NCBI GenBank assembly: GCA_963169665.1 | Contig: CAUJET010000215.1 | Location: 1-48,465 of the forward strand | DNA from: Actinomycetota bacterium | Lineage (GTDB): Bacteria; Actinomycetota; Acidimicrobiia; Acidimicrobiales; Ilumatobacteraceae | Length of the DNA: 48,465 nucleotides | Reading direction: 5' to 3' | Shown here: positions 24,005 to 34,376 of the stretch, one piece after another | Layout of the letters: every line of letters starts with the position of its first letter | Numbering within the stretch: position 1 is the first letter of the stretch | The notes under the pieces: generated by a model | The model's database searches: none | The model's input: the letters and a program-made list of their open reading frames with translations, nothing else | What the model was told of the DNA's origin: nothing | Translations under genes and position numbers: made by a program

Positions 24005-25350
24005 GCCGTGGTCGTCCGTGCAGACAGGCACGACGAGATGAACGGCGCGAGCGACGTTGCGAGATCGGGAGCACCGATCTCACGCAGCGAGTACGACGCG
24101 TGTCGGACGGGTCGATCGATCCGGATCACGCTCGAGAGGTCGATCGGCGTCCCGGTGACGACCACGTCGCACGGCGTGGCCGCGATGGTGGCAGCGAGAT
24201 CCGCGAGCTGCTGCTCGCCGTAGCCCATCGCCGGCAGCACCACGCCGATGTGCGGGTACGTCGCGAACGTCTCCGCGATCGAGCCCACGGCGAACGGCCT
24301 CGGGTCGACCAGCTCGAGTGCCCCTGCGGCGCGCGCCGCGACGGTGCCGGCACCGAAGGGCATCCCGCCGTGGGTGACGGACGGCCCGTCCTCCACTACG
24401 AGCACGCGGGCGCCGGCGATCGACTCCCCGTCCGACAGCACCACCGGCGAGGCCGCCTGCACGATCACCGCATCGGGCGCCAGGCGGCACACGTTGCCGA
24501 TCACGGTGCCGACATCGGCAGGCGCCGCGACATCGACCTTGTTGACGACGACGATGTCGGCACGCCGCAGGTTCACCTCGCCCGGGTACCAGCCGCACTC
24601 GTGCCCCGGCCGCAACGGATCGACGACCGTCACCATCACGTCGGGTCGGTAGAACGGCAGGTCGTTGTTGCCACCGTCCCACACGATCACGTCTGCCTCG
24701 TCCTCGGCGGCGCGCAGGATCGCCTCGTAGTCGACCCCCGCCCACATCACCATGCCCTCGCGTACCGGGAGCTCGTACTCCTCGCGCTCTTCGATCGTCG
24801 GGTGCGACGCCTCGATGTCGGCCAGCGTCGCGAACCGCTGCACGCGCATCGCCTCGAGATCGCCGTACGGCATCGGATGGCGCACGAGGGCGACCCGCAG
24901 GCCGGCGTCGCGCAGGATGCGACCGATGAGCCTGGTGGTCTGCGACTTGCCCGCCCCGGTACGCGAGGCGCACACGGCGATCACCGGCTTGGTCGACGTG
25001 AGCATCGTCGCATCGGGGCCGAGCAGCCGGAAGTCGGCGCCGGCAGCGAGCACTTCGGCCGACAGGTGCATCACATCGGCGTACGACAGGTCGCTGTACG
25101 CGAGCACGACCTCGTCGACCCGATGGTCGCGGATGAGCTGGGTCAGTTCGGCCTGGGGGCGGATGGGGATGCCGTCGGGATAGGCCGCACCGGCGAGCGA
25201 TGCGGGGAACCGTCGGTCGTCGATCCCCGGGATCTGCGCCGCCGTGAACGCCACGACGCGCACGTCGGGGTCGTCGCGGAACACCAGGGCGAAGTCGTGG
25301 AAGTCCCGACCGCCCGCACCCATCACGATCACGTTCCTCACGGCGCTCAT
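24001..25350 (-). CDS. Cyclic 2,3-diphosphoglycerate synthase-like NTPase
   Basis: 449 residues. An N-terminal Rossmann-like domain (VRNVIVMGAGGRDFHDFALV) precedes a P-loop domain with Walker A TGAGKSQTT (residues 131-139) and a G-protein-like base-recognition element VVNKVD. The overall pattern fits the archaeal cyclic 2,3-diphosphoglycerate synthetase family, whose bacterial members have no settled role. ATG 25350 has GGGAGG nine bases upstream. It is coupled to carbamate kinase by a 4-base overlap. The tight pairing suggests the two share a metabolite or an acyl-phosphate reaction; that is inference. Confidence 0.82.
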   Translation of the reverse strand: MSAVRNVIVMGAGGRDFHDFALVFRDDPDVRVVAFTAAQIPGIDDRRFPASLAGAAYPDGIPIRPQAELTQLIRDHRVDEVVLAYSDLSYADVMHLSAEVLAAGADFRLLGPDATMLTSTKPVIAVCASRTGAGKSQTTRLIGRILRDAGLRVALVRHPMPYGDLEAMRVQRFATLADIEASHPTIEEREEYELPVREGMVMWAGVDYEAILRAAEDEADVIVWDGGNNDLPFYRPDVMVTVVDPLRPGHECGWYPGEVNLRRADIVVVNKVDVAAPADVGTVIGNVCRLAPDAVIVQAASPVVLSDGESIAGARVLVVEDGPSVTHGGMPFGAGTVAARAAGALELVDPRPFAVGSIAETFATYPHIGVVLPAMGYGEQQLADLAATIAATPCDVVVTGTPIDLSSVIRIDRPVRHASYSLREIGAPDLATSLAPFISSCLSARTTTA

Positions 25351-25466
25351 CACAGCGATCCTCCCGAGGCGTCCCCTCGCCTCGGTCTCGAGGGTTCGGG
25401 ACAACGCGCTCCGAGGTCATCGTGCGCCGACGAGGCCACGCGCGACCGGGCCGTTGGACCCTTCTC

Positions 25467-25488
25467 GGCCGGGTTGCGCGACCCGGCC
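25467..25488 (-). terminator. Terminator hairpin after lipoprotein gene
   Basis: Perfect 8-bp arms GGCCGGGT (25467-25474) and ACCCGGCC (25481-25488) with loop TGCGCG, starting eight bases after the stop of the minus-strand lipoprotein gene and upstream of the next minus-strand gene. No U-tract. Confidence 0.65.
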
Positions 25489-25495
25489 GCGGACG

Positions 25496-26464
25496 TCAGC
25501 TCAGGAAGCCGGCGTAGAAGTAGAGGGTCTGCGTACCGTCGGGCGCGACCTCGAGTGCCGTCATGTACATGACCGCGATCGAGATCGACGGGGGGATCAC
25601 GACCGAGCCGACGGCATCGTCGTACACACCGAGGATCTGGAGGAGGATCGCCGGGCCTGCACTGCCCTGGAACTGCAACACCCCCGCCCCCAGACACGGC
25701 ACCGTGAAACCACCGAGCGGCTCGGCGAAGATCGTTGCGTAGTCGTCGAACGGGGTGTCGGCCTCGACGAGCGGCACGACGACGGAGGCATAGGCGGCGT
25801 CGAGTTCGGTCTGCAGCGTCGCCAACTCGACCCCGGTGGCAGCCTGGTGGTCGACGGCGTAGCTGGCGTCAGCTCCGCAGTCGAACCCGCCGACGACGAC
25901 CCGCAGGTCGGCGTCGAGTGGCAACGTCACCTGGCGGGCGACGTCGCCCACCCCGACCTCACCGTCGACGAAGCCTTCCTCGCAGAACACGTCGGGCGTG
26001 CTGCACGGGACGAACGGAGCGAGCGAGAACGTGATCGTGTCGGTCTCCACCGGTTCGCCGGCGGCCGGCTGTTGGCGGAACGCCCGGTAGATGCCGGGCG
26101 CCAGCGCTGCAGCGGGGTCGGTCGGGATGGCCGGCGACGGATCGCCGACGAAGTTCGATGCGCAGCACGGCAGGTAGGCGAGGGAGGGCATCGGGCCGAC
26201 CGAGGTCCATCCGGCCGGCGCCGCGGTGGTGGTGGGCGCCTCCGTCGGCGGGGTGGTGGTGTCGGCGGCGGTGGTCTCGGGCGCCGGCTCCGTGGTCGGT
26301 GCGGCCTCGGTCGTCGGGGGTGCTTCGGTGGCGCTGGGCACCGTGGTGATCGCCGACGAGGAATCGGCGGTCGGTGTGGCGTCGTCACCGCACGCGGCGG
26401 CGAACAGCGACACAGCCGCGACGGCGGCGACGAGGGTGGCCAGACGGTGGAGACGTGTGTTCAC
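25496..26464 (-). CDS. Secreted lipoprotein of unknown function
   Basis: 322 residues from GTG 26464. An N-terminal signal (TRLHRLATLVAAVAAVSLFAAAC) ends in a lipobox-like AAAC at about residue 24, followed by a Thr/Pro/Ala/Glu-rich linker of about 60 residues and a folded domain with several cysteines (LPCCASN, FVPCSTPDVFCEEGF). No family recognised. It starts one base after the IclR stop, so it may be co-transcribed with it; a GACACT box seven bases before the GTG could also give a leaderless mRNA. A terminator hairpin follows. Confidence 0.7.
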   Translation of the reverse strand: MNTRLHRLATLVAAVAAVSLFAAACGDDATPTADSSSAITTVPSATEAPPTTEAAPTTEPAPETTAADTTTPPTEAPTTTAAPAGWTSVGPMPSLAYLPCCASNFVGDPSPAIPTDPAAALAPGIYRAFRQQPAAGEPVETDTITFSLAPFVPCSTPDVFCEEGFVDGEVGVGDVARQVTLPLDADLRVVVGGFDCGADASYAVDHQAATGVELATLQTELDAAYASVVVPLVEADTPFDDYATIFAEPLGGFTVPCLGAGVLQFQGSAGPAILLQILGVYDDAVGSVVIPPSISIAVMYMTALEVAPDGTQTLYFYAGFLS

Positions 26465-26465
26465 G

Positions 26466-27143
26466 TCACCGAGTGTCGCGCACCGCGAAGCCCGCGGCGT
26501 GGGACAGGCGCGCCGCGTGCTCTGCCACCGCACCCCTCGCCCCGGCGAGCGCCGGACCGGTGAGCCGGAACGACGGACCCACCACGCTCACGGCCGCGAC
26601 GACCTGACCGCTCGCGTCGCGGACGGGTGCAGACACGGCCGTGATGCCGCTCTCCACCGCGTCCTCGCGCACCGCAACGCCGTCCGCATCGATGTCAGCG
26701 ACGAGGGCGCGCCCAACGGCCGTGCCGCGGCGGGGCACGGTGTGGCCGAGCCAACTGACGTGTCGGACGGCGTGTGTGCCCGACTCCATGGCCACGTACA
26801 CCGCAGTGCGGTCGTCGGCCGCCTCGGCGAGGTAGGCGGACTCGCCGAGCGCCTCGGCCAGCGAGGCGAGCACGGGTTCGGCGAGGCGGGGGAGCGTCGC
26901 GCTCGCCGCCAGGTTGCGGGCGATGCGCAGCAGTTCGGGCCCCGGCACCCAGGCGCCGTCGGAGCGACGGACGGCGAAGCCGGCGGCCTCGAGCGAGCGC
27001 AGCTGTCGGAGCGCGGTACTCGCGCTGAGCTCGACCGCCCGGGCGAGATCGGCGAGCGGCAGCCCGTGGGGATGGTCGGCGACCTCGCGCACGAGGCGCA
27101 GGCCGCGGTCGGTCGCACGGGGGGTCTCGAGTGCTTGCGCCAT
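26466..27143 (-). CDS. IclR-family transcriptional regulator (probable hut regulator)
   Basis: 225 residues. N-terminal winged helix-turn-helix (about 11-65; LPLADLARAVELSASTALRQ) and a C-terminal IclR effector domain ending with GITAVSAPVRDASGQVVAAV and SVVGPSFRL. Somewhat short for the family (about 250). It is divergent from hutH with only 30 bases between the two start codons, so it very probably controls the hut operon and itself, with a histidine-pathway intermediate such as urocanate as a possible ligand. A CATACT -10 box lies seven bases before ATG 27143. Confidence 0.88.
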   Translation of the reverse strand: MAQALETPRATDRGLRLVREVADHPHGLPLADLARAVELSASTALRQLRSLEAAGFAVRRSDGAWVPGPELLRIARNLAASATLPRLAEPVLASLAEALGESAYLAEAADDRTAVYVAMESGTHAVRHVSWLGHTVPRRGTAVGRALVADIDADGVAVREDAVESGITAVSAPVRDASGQVVAAVSVVGPSFRLTGPALAGARGAVAEHAARLSHAAGFAVRDTR

Positions 27144-27150
27144 GTTGCGC

Positions 27151-27168
27151 AGTATGGCAGGCTCTGCC
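27151..27168. promoter_or_regulatory. Divergent iclR/hutH promoter-operator
   Basis: In the 30-bp gap, the minus strand has CATACT (27156-27151) seven bases before the regulator ATG. The perfect inverted repeat GGCAG-GCT-CTGCC (27156-27168) abuts it and overlaps the only candidate hutH -10 region (CAGGCT, 27158-27163). A regulator bound here could block both genes. Confidence 0.5.
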
Positions 27169-27173
27169 GCCAG

Positions 27174-28742
27174 ATGGAAACACCTGGGAACGCCTCCACC
27201 GCCGCTCACGTGACCCTGCAGGGCCGTGGCCTCACGATCGACGACGTCGTCGCCGTGGCCCGCCGGCACGCACCCGTCCGCCTCGCCGACGAGGCCCGCA
27301 CGGCGATGGAGCGTTCGGCCGCACTGGTCGACGGCTTCGTCGCCGGCGAGACACCCGTCTACGGCGTCACCACAGGATTCGGTTCGTTGGCCGCCACGGT
27401 GATCCCGGCGGAACGCACCGCCGAACTGCAGGTCGCCCTCGTGCGCTCCCACGCCACCGGCATGGGCGACACCGTCGAACCCGAGGTCGTCAGGGCGCTC
27501 CTCCTGCTGCGCGCCCGCAGCCTCGCAATGGCGCACTCGGGCGTCCGCCCGGCGATCGTCGACCTCCAACTCGCATTGCTCGCCGAGGACATCACGCCGG
27601 TGGTCCGCGAACACGGATCGCTCGGTGCGAGCGGCGACCTCGCACCCTTGAGCCACTGCGCGCTCTCGCTCATCGGGGAGGGCGAGGTGTGGGGCCCGGA
27701 CGACCTGATGGTGCCGACAGCGGTGGCGTTCGCCCGCGCCGGGCTGCAGCCGGTCACGCTGCGCGCCAAGGAAGGGCTGGCGCTCATCAACGGCACCGAC
27801 GGCATCCTCGGCATGCTGTGCCTGGCGCTGCACGACCTCGGCGTGCTCGCCCGCCTCGCCGATCTCACCGCTGCGATGACGGTCGAAGGCATCCTCGGCA
27901 CCGACCGCGCCTTCGCCGCCGACCTCCAGGCGCTGCGCCCCCAGGTGGGTCAGGCCGTGAGCGCTCGAAACCTCCAGCGGATCCTGGCCGGCTCGCCGAT
28001 GGTGGCCAGCCACCGCACGGGCGACGGCAAGGTGCAGGACGCGTACTCGCTCCGGTGCACGCCACAGGTGCACGGCGCCGCGCTCGACACGATCGCCCAC
28101 GCCCGCACGATCGCCGAGCGCGAGCTCGACGCGGCGATCGACAACCCGATGATCCTGCCCGACGGTCGCGTCGAGAGCTGCGGCAACTTCCACGGTGCGC
28201 CGGTCGCGTTCGTGTGCGACTTCCTGGCCATCGCCGCGAGCGAGCTCTCCGCGATCTGCGAGCGCCGCACCGACCGGTTGCTCGACGTCGCGCGGTCACA
28301 CGGCCTGCCTTCGTTCCTCTCGCCCGACGCCGGCGTGAACAGCGGGATGATGATCGCTCACTACACGCAGGCGGCGATGGCGATGGAGAACCAGCGCCTC
28401 GCCGTACCGGCCAGCACCCAGTCGCTGCCCACGAGCGCGATGCAGGAGGACCACGTGTCCAACGGCTGGGCCGCCGCACGGAAGCTCCGTCGAAGCGTCG
28501 ACAACCTGCGCCGCGTCCTGGCCGTCGAACTCGTCTGCGCCGCCGCCGCGCTCGACCTGCGTGCGCCGCTGCAGCCCGGCCCCGCCACGGGTGCCGCGCT
28601 CGAGGTGCTTCGCCGCGACGTCGCCGGCCCCGGCCCCGACCGCTGGCTGTCGCCCGACCTGCGCATCGCCGAGCAACGCCTCGCCGACGGCAGCGTGCTC
28701 GCCGCCGTCGAATCCACCATCGGCCCGTTGGAGGTCCTCTAG
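27174..28742 (+). CDS. hutH: Histidine ammonia-lyase
   Basis: 522 residues. Carries the MIO-forming Ala152-Ser153-Gly154 within GSLGASGDLAPLSH, the catalytic-tyrosine segment YGVTTGFG and the C-terminal signature NQRLAVPASTQSLPTSAMQE. It converts L-histidine to urocanate and ammonia, the first step of the hut pathway. Start ATG 27174 (METPGNAST) is the only one fitting after the divergent regulator; no Shine-Dalgarno is apparent. Directly followed by hutU with the stop TAG abutting its ATG. Other aromatic ammonia-lyases share the fold; the hut context makes histidine the substrate. Confidence 0.96.
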   Translation: METPGNASTAAHVTLQGRGLTIDDVVAVARRHAPVRLADEARTAMERSAALVDGFVAGETPVYGVTTGFGSLAATVIPAERTAELQVALVRSHATGMGDTVEPEVVRALLLLRARSLAMAHSGVRPAIVDLQLALLAEDITPVVREHGSLGASGDLAPLSHCALSLIGEGEVWGPDDLMVPTAVAFARAGLQPVTLRAKEGLALINGTDGILGMLCLALHDLGVLARLADLTAAMTVEGILGTDRAFAADLQALRPQVGQAVSARNLQRILAGSPMVASHRTGDGKVQDAYSLRCTPQVHGAALDTIAHARTIAERELDAAIDNPMILPDGRVESCGNFHGAPVAFVCDFLAIAASELSAICERRTDRLLDVARSHGLPSFLSPDAGVNSGMMIAHYTQAAMAMENQRLAVPASTQSLPTSAMQEDHVSNGWAAARKLRRSVDNLRRVLAVELVCAAAALDLRAPLQPGPATGAALEVLRRDVAGPGPDRWLSPDLRIAEQRLADGSVLAAVESTIGPLEVL

Positions 28743-30394
<1,652 letters not shown>

Positions 30395-30398
<4 letters not shown>

Positions 30399-31204
30399 CG
30401 GAGGTGGGGTACACGATCGAGGGCGACTTCTGGCGCGACGGTGCGGCATGCGTCCGCGGTGCGTTCACGCCGGAGCAGGTCGACCTCGCACGACGAGCCG
30501 TCGACGCCAACCTGGCCGACCTCTCGCCGCTCGCGAAACGGGCGAGTGGGAGCGACGACGGCGCGTTCGTCGAGGACTTCTGCTCGTGGCAGCGCATCCC
30601 CGAGCTCGAGGAGTTCATCCGCACCTCGCCGGCGGCGGCGATCGCGGCGCATCTGCTGGGCGACACCGCCGAGGTGCGCTTCTACCACGACCACGTGCTG
30701 ACGAAGGAGCCAGGTACCCGCCAGCGCACGCCGTGGCACCAGGACCAGCCGTACTACAACGTCGAGGGCCGGCTGAACCTCAGCGCCTGGATACCCGTCG
30801 ACCCGGTGCCGCGCGAGTCGGTGCTCGAGTTCGTCCGCGGCTCACATCTCGGCCCGTGGTTCATGCCGCGCACCTTCCTCGACGGGCAGGCGAAGTGGTT
30901 CCCCGAGGGATCGCTCGTCGAACTGCCACAGATCGACGGCAACCCCGAGCTCGAGATCATCGGGTGGGCGCTCGAGCCCGGGGACGCGGTGTTCTTCCAC
31001 GGTCTCACCCTGCACGCGGCCGGCCCGGTGCCCGGCCCGCACCGCCGGCGTGTCGTGTCGCTGCGCTTCCTCGGTGACGACATGCGCCACGTCGTGCGTC
31101 CGTGGACCACGTCGCCGCCGTTCCCCGGGCTCGCCGACGAACTCGCCGACGGCGCACCGCTCGACCATCCGCTCTTCCCCGTCCTGTGGAGCGCACGGCC
31201 GTGA
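30395..31204 (+). CDS. Phytanoyl-CoA dioxygenase (PhyH)-like Fe(II)/2-oxoglutarate oxygenase
   Basis: 269 residues. The metal-binding facial triad is visible: His115 and Asp117 in TPWHQDQPYYN and His207 in GLTLHAAG, with Arg217-219 placed to bind 2-oxoglutarate (PHRRRVVSLRF). It sits inside the hut operon, overlapping hutU upstream and the deformylase-like gene downstream by four bases each, and is not a known hut enzyme. It may hydroxylate histidine or a histidine-derived compound so that modified imidazoles can enter the pathway; that is inference. The start ATG 30395 is fixed by the overlap. Confidence 0.85.
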
Positions 31205-31776
31205 CCGTGCGCGAGATCGTCACGGTCGGTCATCCGGTGCTGCGCGAGCAGGCGCGAGAGGTGTCGGTCGAGGAGCTCGCGACCCCCGAGGTCCAGCAGC
31301 TCATCGACGACCTGATCGACACGATGCATGCAGCCAACGGCGCGGGCATCGCTGCCAACCAGATCGGCGTGCCGCTGCGCGTCACGACGATCGAGGTGAA
31401 TCACAACCCCCGATACCCCTACAAGCCGCAGATCCCCCTCACGGTGGTGGTGAACCCCGAGATCGAGTTCCTCGACGACGAACTGGTCGAGATCAACGAG
31501 GGCTGCCTCTCGGTGCCGAACCTGCGCGGCAACGTGATGCGCCACGTCAACATCCGCGTGCGATACCTCGACCGCGACGGCGTGGCCCACGACGAGGTGA
31601 AGCGGGGCCTGACGGCCGGCACCTTCCAGCACGAGTGCGACCACCTCGACGGGATGCTGTTCCTCGACCGCGTCACCGACCCCACCACCTTCACCACGTG
31701 GGAGCAGTTCGAACGCTTCCACCGCGAGGCGTTCGTCGCGCGCATCACCGAGTTCGTGCGGCGGGTCGGGAGCTGA
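31201..31776 (+). CDS. Peptide deformylase-family hydrolase in the hut operon
   Basis: 191 residues with all three deformylase motifs: GAGIAANQIG (47-56), EGCLSVP (100-106; Cys102) and QHECDHLDG (143-151; His144, Glu145, His148), so metal site and catalytic Glu are intact. A longer insertion (NPRYPYKPQIPL) and a C-terminal helix (TWEQFERFHREAF) set it apart from minimal bacterial deformylases. GTG 31201 overlaps the preceding stop; hutF follows one base after its stop. Genes for general peptide deformylase normally sit with fmt or stand alone. Here, hutF makes N-formylglutamate and no hutG is present, so this enzyme may be the N-formylglutamate deformylase. Family assignment is firm, the role is inference. 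Confidence 0.9.
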   Translation: MTVREIVTVGHPVLREQAREVSVEELATPEVQQLIDDLIDTMHAANGAGIAANQIGVPLRVTTIEVNHNPRYPYKPQIPLTVVVNPEIEFLDDELVEINEGCLSVPNLRGNVMRHVNIRVRYLDRDGVAHDEVKRGLTAGTFQHECDHLDGMLFLDRVTDPTTFTTWEQFERFHREAFVARITEFVRRVGS

Positions 31777-31777
31777 C

Positions 31778-33166
31778 GTGAGCCGCGCCGCCTACCACTG
31801 CGAGCTCGCCTGGCTGGGCGGCGACCATGCCGTCGCCGACGTGCTCGTGGAGGTCGATGGCGACCGCATCGTCACGGTGACGCCGGGCAGGCGCGCCGAC
31901 GACGTCCCTGAGGGAACCGTCCAGCTCGCCGGGATCACCGTGCCCGGCCTCGCCAACGCGCACAGCCACGCCTTCCACCGTGCGCTGCGCGGCCGCACCC
32001 ACGACGGCGTCGGGTCGTTCTGGACCTGGCGGGATCAGATGTACGGACTGGCGGCCACCCTCGATCCCGAGTCGTACCACCGACTCGCTCGAGCGACGTT
32101 CGCCGAGATGGCGCTGGCCGGCATCACGTGTGTCGGCGAGTTCCACTACCTCCACCACCAGCGCGCCGGCGAGCCGTATCGCGAGCCGAACGCGATGGGG
32201 GAGGCGTTGCTCGCTGCAGCAGCCGACGCCGGGATCCGGATGACCCTGCTCGACACGTGTTACCTCCAGGGCGGCATCGGCCAGCCGCCGAATCCGGTGC
32301 AGCGCCGCTTCAGCGACGTGCGGGTGGAGCACTGGATCGAGCGCGTCGAGGCGCTCCGTTCCCTCGCGTCGCCGGTCGCCCGGATCGGCGCAGCGATCCA
32401 TTCGGTCCGCGCCGTCGATCCCGCCTCCATCGAACAGGTCGCCCGCTGGGCCAGCGAGCACGAGGCACCGCTGCACGCACATGTGAGCGAGCAGCCGGCG
32501 GAGAACCACCAGTGCATCGAGGCGTTCGCACTCACACCGATGGAACTGCTCGCGGAGCGACACGCCCTGGAGGCCGCCTTCACCGCCGTGCACGCGACGC
32601 ACCTCACCGAGCACGACGTCCGGTTGTTGCAGACGCACCGATCGGGCGTCTGCATCTGCCCCACCACCGAACGCGACCTTGCCGACGGCATCGCCGACAC
32701 GGCAGCCTGGCGCGGCGCCGGGATACCGATCGCCCTGGGTAGCGACTCCCACGCCGTGATCGACCTGTTCGAGGAGATGCGAGCGACCGAGCTCGACGAA
32801 CGACTGTCGTCGCTCGTGCGTGGCAACCACACGGTGACCTCGCTGCTGGAGGCCGGCACCGTCGGCGGACATCAGCTGCTCGGGTGGCCCGACGCCGGGC
32901 GGATCAGCGTCGGGAGCCTGGCCGATCTCGTGACCGTCCGGCTCGACAGCGTGCGCACCGCTGGTGTCGGGTCAGAACACGCCCTCGCGACGACCGTCTT
33001 CGCCGCAACTGCCGCCGACGTGCACCACGTCGTGGCCGGCGGCACGGTCGTCGTGCGCAACGGCGCGCACGTCACCCTCGACGTCGCTGCCGAGCTCCAC
33101 CGGTCGATCGGGGCGGTGTGGGCGGCGGCAGCCGACGCAGCGGACACGCCGGAGGCGACCCGATGA
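31778..33166 (+). CDS. hutF: Formimidoylglutamate deiminase
   Basis: 462 residues, amidohydrolase superfamily. Metal-binding NAHSHAFHRALRG near residue 61 and the HutF-type continuation (DGVGSFWTWRDQMYGLA, GITCVGEFHYLHHQ) identify it, with HVSEQPAENHQC and a late Asp in GSDSHAVIDLFEEM. It deiminates N-formimino-L-glutamate to N-formyl-L-glutamate and ammonia. GTG 31778 starts one base after the deformylase stop; its TGA overlaps the hutI ATG. Presence of HutF implies the five-step route through N-formylglutamate. Confidence 0.95.
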   Translation: MSRAAYHCELAWLGGDHAVADVLVEVDGDRIVTVTPGRRADDVPEGTVQLAGITVPGLANAHSHAFHRALRGRTHDGVGSFWTWRDQMYGLAATLDPESYHRLARATFAEMALAGITCVGEFHYLHHQRAGEPYREPNAMGEALLAAAADAGIRMTLLDTCYLQGGIGQPPNPVQRRFSDVRVEHWIERVEALRSLASPVARIGAAIHSVRAVDPASIEQVARWASEHEAPLHAHVSEQPAENHQCIEAFALTPMELLAERHALEAAFTAVHATHLTEHDVRLLQTHRSGVCICPTTERDLADGIADTAAWRGAGIPIALGSDSHAVIDLFEEMRATELDERLSSLVRGNHTVTSLLEAGTVGGHQLLGWPDAGRISVGSLADLVTVRLDSVRTAGVGSEHALATTVFAATAADVHHVVAGGTVVVRNGAHVTLDVAAELHRSIGAVWAAAADAADTPEATR

Positions 33167-34365
33167 CCAGTCCGGACGCCGGTCGCTCCGTCGTCGTCGA
33201 CGACATCGGACTGCTGGTCACCAACGAACCGGCACTCGGCGACGGGCCGCTCGGCGTGCGACGCAACGTCGCGCTCGTGATCGTCGACGGCGACGTCATC
33301 TCGATCGAGCCGGCCGGGGCCATCGCCGATCGGCGCATCGATGCCGGTGGCCGCTGCGTCATCCCCGGCTTCGTCGACAGTCACACCCACCTCGTCTTCG
33401 CCGGCGATCGCGGCGACGAGTTCGCCGCACGCATGGCCGGGGCGCCGTACCGGGCGGGTGGCATCCGCACCACCGTCGACGCGACCCGCGGTGCGAGCGA
33501 CGACGAGCTGCGCACGCTCACGTCGGCCAGACGAGCAGAAGCCGCGCGGGCGGGCATCACCACCGTGGAGATCAAGTCGGGCTACGGCCTCACGGCCTCC
33601 CACGAGGCCCGCTGCCTCCACGTCGCCCAGGACTTCACCGCGCACACGACGTTCCTCGGCGCCCACGTGGTGCCGGCCGAGTTCGAGGGTCGCACGGACG
33701 ACTACGTCCACCACGTGTGCACCGAGATGCTCGCCGCGGCCGCACCCCACGCACGGTGGATCGATGCGTTCTGCGAGGTCGGCGCGTTCGACGTCGACCA
33801 GTGCCGGGCCGTGCTGCAGGCCGGCATGGCCCGCGGCCTCGGTGGTCGACTGCACGCGAACCAGCTCGGGCACGGCCCCGGCGTGCAGCTCGCGGTCGAA
33901 CTCGGATGCGCCTCGGCCGACCACTGCACCTACCTCGACGACGACGACATCGACGCGTTGGCGTCGAGCGACACCGTCGCCACGTTCCTGCCCGCGGCGG
34001 ACTTCTCGACGCGCCAGCCCTATCCCGACGCCCGACGGGTGCTCGAGGCCGGTGCGACCATCGCCATCGCGACCAACTGCAACCCGGGCAGCAGCTACAC
34101 GACCTCGATGGCGTTCTGCATCGCGCTCGCCGTGCGCGACATGCGCATGACCATCGAGGAGGCGATCCAGGCGGCCACCCTCGGTGGCGCCGCCGCGCTG
34201 CGACGGCCCGACCTGGGCAGGCTGGCGCCGGGCGCCCGTGCCGACCTGGTGCTGCTCGACGCACCGTCGTACGCACACCTCGTGTACCGGCCCGGCGTGC
34301 CGCTCGTGCACCGCACCCTGGCGGGCGGCGTCGTCATCGGGGGCCTCGACCACGTCGGCCACTAG
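33163..34365 (+). CDS. hutI: Imidazolonepropionase
   Basis: 400 residues, typical HutI length. Metal motif DSHTHLVFAGDRGDEFAARM near residue 69, TVEIKSGYGL, LHANQLGHGPGV and the late NCNPGSSYTTSM are family hallmarks. It opens the imidazolone ring to formiminoglutamate. ATG 33163 overlaps the hutF stop. It is the last enzyme gene of the operon; its TAG stop is part of a TAGGGT -10 box for the next gene. Confidence 0.96.
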   Translation: MTSPDAGRSVVVDDIGLLVTNEPALGDGPLGVRRNVALVIVDGDVISIEPAGAIADRRIDAGGRCVIPGFVDSHTHLVFAGDRGDEFAARMAGAPYRAGGIRTTVDATRGASDDELRTLTSARRAEAARAGITTVEIKSGYGLTASHEARCLHVAQDFTAHTTFLGAHVVPAEFEGRTDDYVHHVCTEMLAAAAPHARWIDAFCEVGAFDVDQCRAVLQAGMARGLGGRLHANQLGHGPGVQLAVELGCASADHCTYLDDDDIDALASSDTVATFLPAADFSTRQPYPDARRVLEAGATIAIATNCNPGSSYTTSMAFCIALAVRDMRMTIEEAIQAATLGGAAALRRPDLGRLAPGARADLVLLDAPSYAHLVYRPGVPLVHRTLAGGVVIGGLDHVGH

Positions 34366-34368
34366 GGT
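34363..34368 (+). promoter_or_regulatory. -10 box formed by the hutI stop codon
   Basis: TAGGGT begins with the hutI stop TAG and stands exactly 8 bases before ATG 34377 of the TetR gene, which has no Shine-Dalgarno. The same hexamer and 8-base spacing occur before the FKBP gene at 47146-47151. Confidence 0.5.
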
Positions 34369-34376
34369 GCCCCGTC

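Noticed and set aside
31201..31776. Housekeeping peptide deformylase placed in the hut operon by chance
   Set aside because: Not excluded, but the tight overlaps with both neighbours and the missing hutG make a pathway role more likely; a genome search for a second def would decide.
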